The position numbers and the translations under genes are program-made. Positions 7,353-7,767 of a DNA stretch of 7,767 nucleotides are shown here, piece by piece. The notes beneath the pieces were generated by a model, which saw nothing but the letters and a program-made list of their open reading frames with translations, did not search any database and was not told the origin of the DNA. Numbering within the stretch: the stretch's first letter is position 1; each line of letters begins with the position of its first letter. This DNA is from Solobacterium sp. (lineage in GTDB: Bacteria; Bacillota_I; Bacilli_A; Erysipelotrichales; Erysipelotrichaceae), in contig JAFYGX010000119.1 in assembly GCA_017543025.1 (NCBI GenBank), positions 1-7,767 of the forward strand. Direction: 5' to 3'.

Positions 7353-7354
7353 AT

Positions 7355-7495
7355 ACCGGCGCGGTTCATTATGAATTACACCCGGCAGTTCGTTTCCGCT
7401 GCGCATTACGCTGACTGCTCATTACCCATTCAGACTCATCGGTTGTGAGATCCTGCTTTATTACATACGGCCTGGGATTCAGAGAACCGGCGCGG
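7355..7495. repeat. Direct repeat ACCGGCGCGG, two copies
   Basis: The 10-mer ACCGGCGCGG occurs at 7355-7364 and exactly again at 7486-7495, 131 bp apart. Both copies are in the region upstream of the HD-GYP gene, the first immediately next to its -35 element. It is GC-rich unlike its surroundings. It could be a paired regulator site or chance. Confidence 0.3.
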
Positions 7496-7512
7496 CTGAG
7501 ATTCTTCCGCAT
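7369..7512 (-). CDS. Weak candidate small ORF, 47 residues
   Basis: The frame runs from ATG (7512-7510) to TAA (7371-7369) and would encode a basic, polar 47-residue peptide (start MRKNLSRAGS, end RKRTAGCNS) with no membrane helix and no family I recognise. An in-frame TAA lies a few codons upstream, so it cannot be extended. GGAG occurs only 1-2 nt before the ATG, too close for a normal ribosome binding site, and the start lies inside the 10-bp repeat array. An open frame of this length is easily expected by chance. It is listed because it is the longest same-strand frame in the gap and lies directly upstream of the HD-GYP gene. Confidence 0.15.
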   Translation of the reverse strand: MRKNLSRAGSLNPRPYVIKQDLTTDESEWVMSSQRNAQRKRTAGCNS

Positions 7513-7550
7513 TCTCCAGCTTTCTTACGCATTCTTCCGCTTTCTGTGCC
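7501..7550. repeat. 10-bp imperfect tandem repeat array
   Basis: Four consecutive 10-bp units share the consensus ATTCTTCCGC: 7501-7510 (exact), 7511-7520 (8 of 10), 7521-7530 (8 of 10) and 7531-7540 (exact). A fifth, decayed unit at 7541-7550 begins TTTCT and matches 5 of 10. The period equals about one helical turn and is not a multiple of three, which argues against a coding origin. The array lies about 190 bp upstream of the HD-GYP start codon. Confidence 0.55.
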
Positions 7551-7590
7551 GCATATCTGAAACACCTGTGTAATGCGATTGCTATGCATG

Positions 7591-7671
7591 TATAATCCTA
7601 CGATAATCCCCAAAAGTAGGTCTATAAATTTTGGCGCATGAAAACAGGTAATCTTGTATCATGCGTTTTTT
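7591..7671 (+). ncRNA. Candidate small RNA: -10 box, two adjacent hairpins, T6 tract
   Basis: A perfect TATAAT at 7591-7596 has no clear -35. A transcript from about 7603 would contain a hairpin CCAAAA (7610-7615)/TTTTGG (7629-7634), directly followed by CGCATGA (7635-7641)/TCATGCG (7659-7665) with an inner ACAGG/CTTGT stem, and then six T residues (7666-7671). This would be an RNA of about 70 nt with an intrinsic terminator. In addition CCTAC (7597-7601) can pair with GTAGG (7616-7620), which would make an H-type pseudoknot with the first stem in any longer transcript. No known RNA family was recognised. Confidence 0.25.
7635..7671 (+). terminator. Probable plus-strand intrinsic terminator
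   Basis: A 7-bp stem CGCATGA/TCATGCG (7635-7641 with 7659-7665) encloses a smaller 5-bp stem with one G-T pair and a TAAT tetraloop (7644-7657), and six T residues follow directly. On the minus strand the hairpin is followed by CCAAAATTT, not a T run, so it would be a poor terminator for the leftward gene that appears to end at 7688. No plus-strand gene upstream explains it, which is why a small RNA is considered. Confidence 0.5.
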
Positions 7672-7687
7672 CATATCGGCAGAAGCC

Positions 7688-7767
7688 TCAGATATGAATT
7701 GTGCTGGCACGGAACTGTTCCAGTTTGAAACTCGTCGGTACAGTAATGTCGAGATCTTTGTAAAACT
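7688..7767 (-). CDS. Possible partial gene: C-terminal end of an unidentified protein
   Basis: The minus-strand frame entering from the right edge reads 25 codons, starting FYKDLDITVP and ending FRASTIHI, before TGA at 7690-7688. Its codon choice (CTG, CCG, ACG, GCC, AGC, CGT, ATC) resembles the clear genes of the window. The competing frame, open for 61 codons to 7582, uses tandem CGA, several ATA, AGA and AGG codons that the window's genes mostly avoid. Too little is present to name a family. The assignment rests on composition alone. Confidence 0.35.
   Translation of the reverse strand, partial: FYKDLDITVPTSFKLEQFRASTIHI

Larger units (their letters stand above)
7313..7687. other. Intergenic stretch without a convincing gene
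   Basis: No ORF with a good ribosome binding site and native codon use is seen in this stretch. It holds the HD-GYP promoter, a palindrome TTCATTATGAA (7365-7375) just upstream of the -35 element, a 10-bp direct repeat, the 10-bp tandem repeat array, and a -10 box followed by hairpins and a T run. The density of small repeats and palindromes suggests regulation rather than coding, but no known riboswitch or RNA family was recognised by eye. Confidence 0.5.

Noticed and set aside
7371..7448. A 25-codon plus-strand ORF starting ATGAATTAC
   Set aside because: There is no ribosome binding site and no promoter, and the length is expected by chance.
7501..7550. The tandem repeat as a CRISPR array or iteron origin
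   Set aside because: The units are 10 bp with no spacers and there are no cas or replication-initiator genes in the window.
7582..7767. A 61-codon minus-strand frame open from the right edge
   Set aside because: It contains tandem CGA and several ATA, AGA and AGG codons unlike the neighbouring genes, and it runs through the terminator hairpin. The shorter frame ending at 7688 fits local codon use better, though this is not decisive.

Overview
This window looks like a chromosomal segment of a mid-GC member of the Bacillota. The signs are strong AGGAGG-type ribosome binding sites, short gene spacings, a Gram-positive-style lipoprotein signal, and a SNF2 helicase/SWIM zinc-finger gene pair resembling the ywqA/ywqB pair of Bacillus. 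Codon use (CTG, CCG, GAA, AAA) and the membrane HD-GYP protein would fit a gut-type Erysipelotrichia or Clostridia, but the lineage is inferred from impression, not from a search. I see no rRNA, tRNA, CRISPR array, insertion sequence or phage gene.

Left edge and plus-strand operon (1-4411): a membrane-protein gene runs off the left edge on the minus strand (1-116). It diverges across a 122-nt gap from a three-gene plus-strand cluster: a SNF2-family helicase (239-2836), a stand-alone SWIM zinc-finger protein (2849-3571) and an alanine-rich lipoprotein (3596-4411). Spacings of 12 and 24 nt, with a good ribosome binding site before genes two and three and no terminator between them, point to one transcript. 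The first two products probably act together on nucleic acid. The lipoprotein is exported, so its connection is unclear.

Centre (4412-4470): an A/T-flanked hairpin serves as a bidirectional terminator for the two converging operons.

Minus-strand operon (7312 down to 4470): a 741-residue membrane HD-GYP protein is followed, with a 4-nt ATGA overlap, by a zinc-ribbon protein with four membrane segments. The HD-GYP protein has six predicted membrane helices, an intact HD-GYP phosphodiesterase domain, a GGDEF domain whose signature has become EGDSF, and a second, much more diverged cyclase-like domain in which SSTQR sits where GGDEF would be. This suggests a cyclic-di-GMP-degrading enzyme with two non-catalytic regulatory domains. 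Its promoter has an extended -10 element only 9 nt from the start codon, so the mRNA is probably leaderless or nearly so.

Right part (7313-7767): about 375 nt with no convincing gene, then a possible gene end (7688-7767, minus). The gap holds the HD-GYP promoter, a 10-bp tandem repeat array, a 10-bp direct repeat, a weak 47-codon ORF, and a plus-strand -10 box followed by two adjacent hairpins and a T6 run that could be a small RNA. The most interesting points are the double degenerate cyclase-like tail of the HD-GYP protein, its leaderless-type promoter, and the repeat and small-RNA candidates upstream of it.
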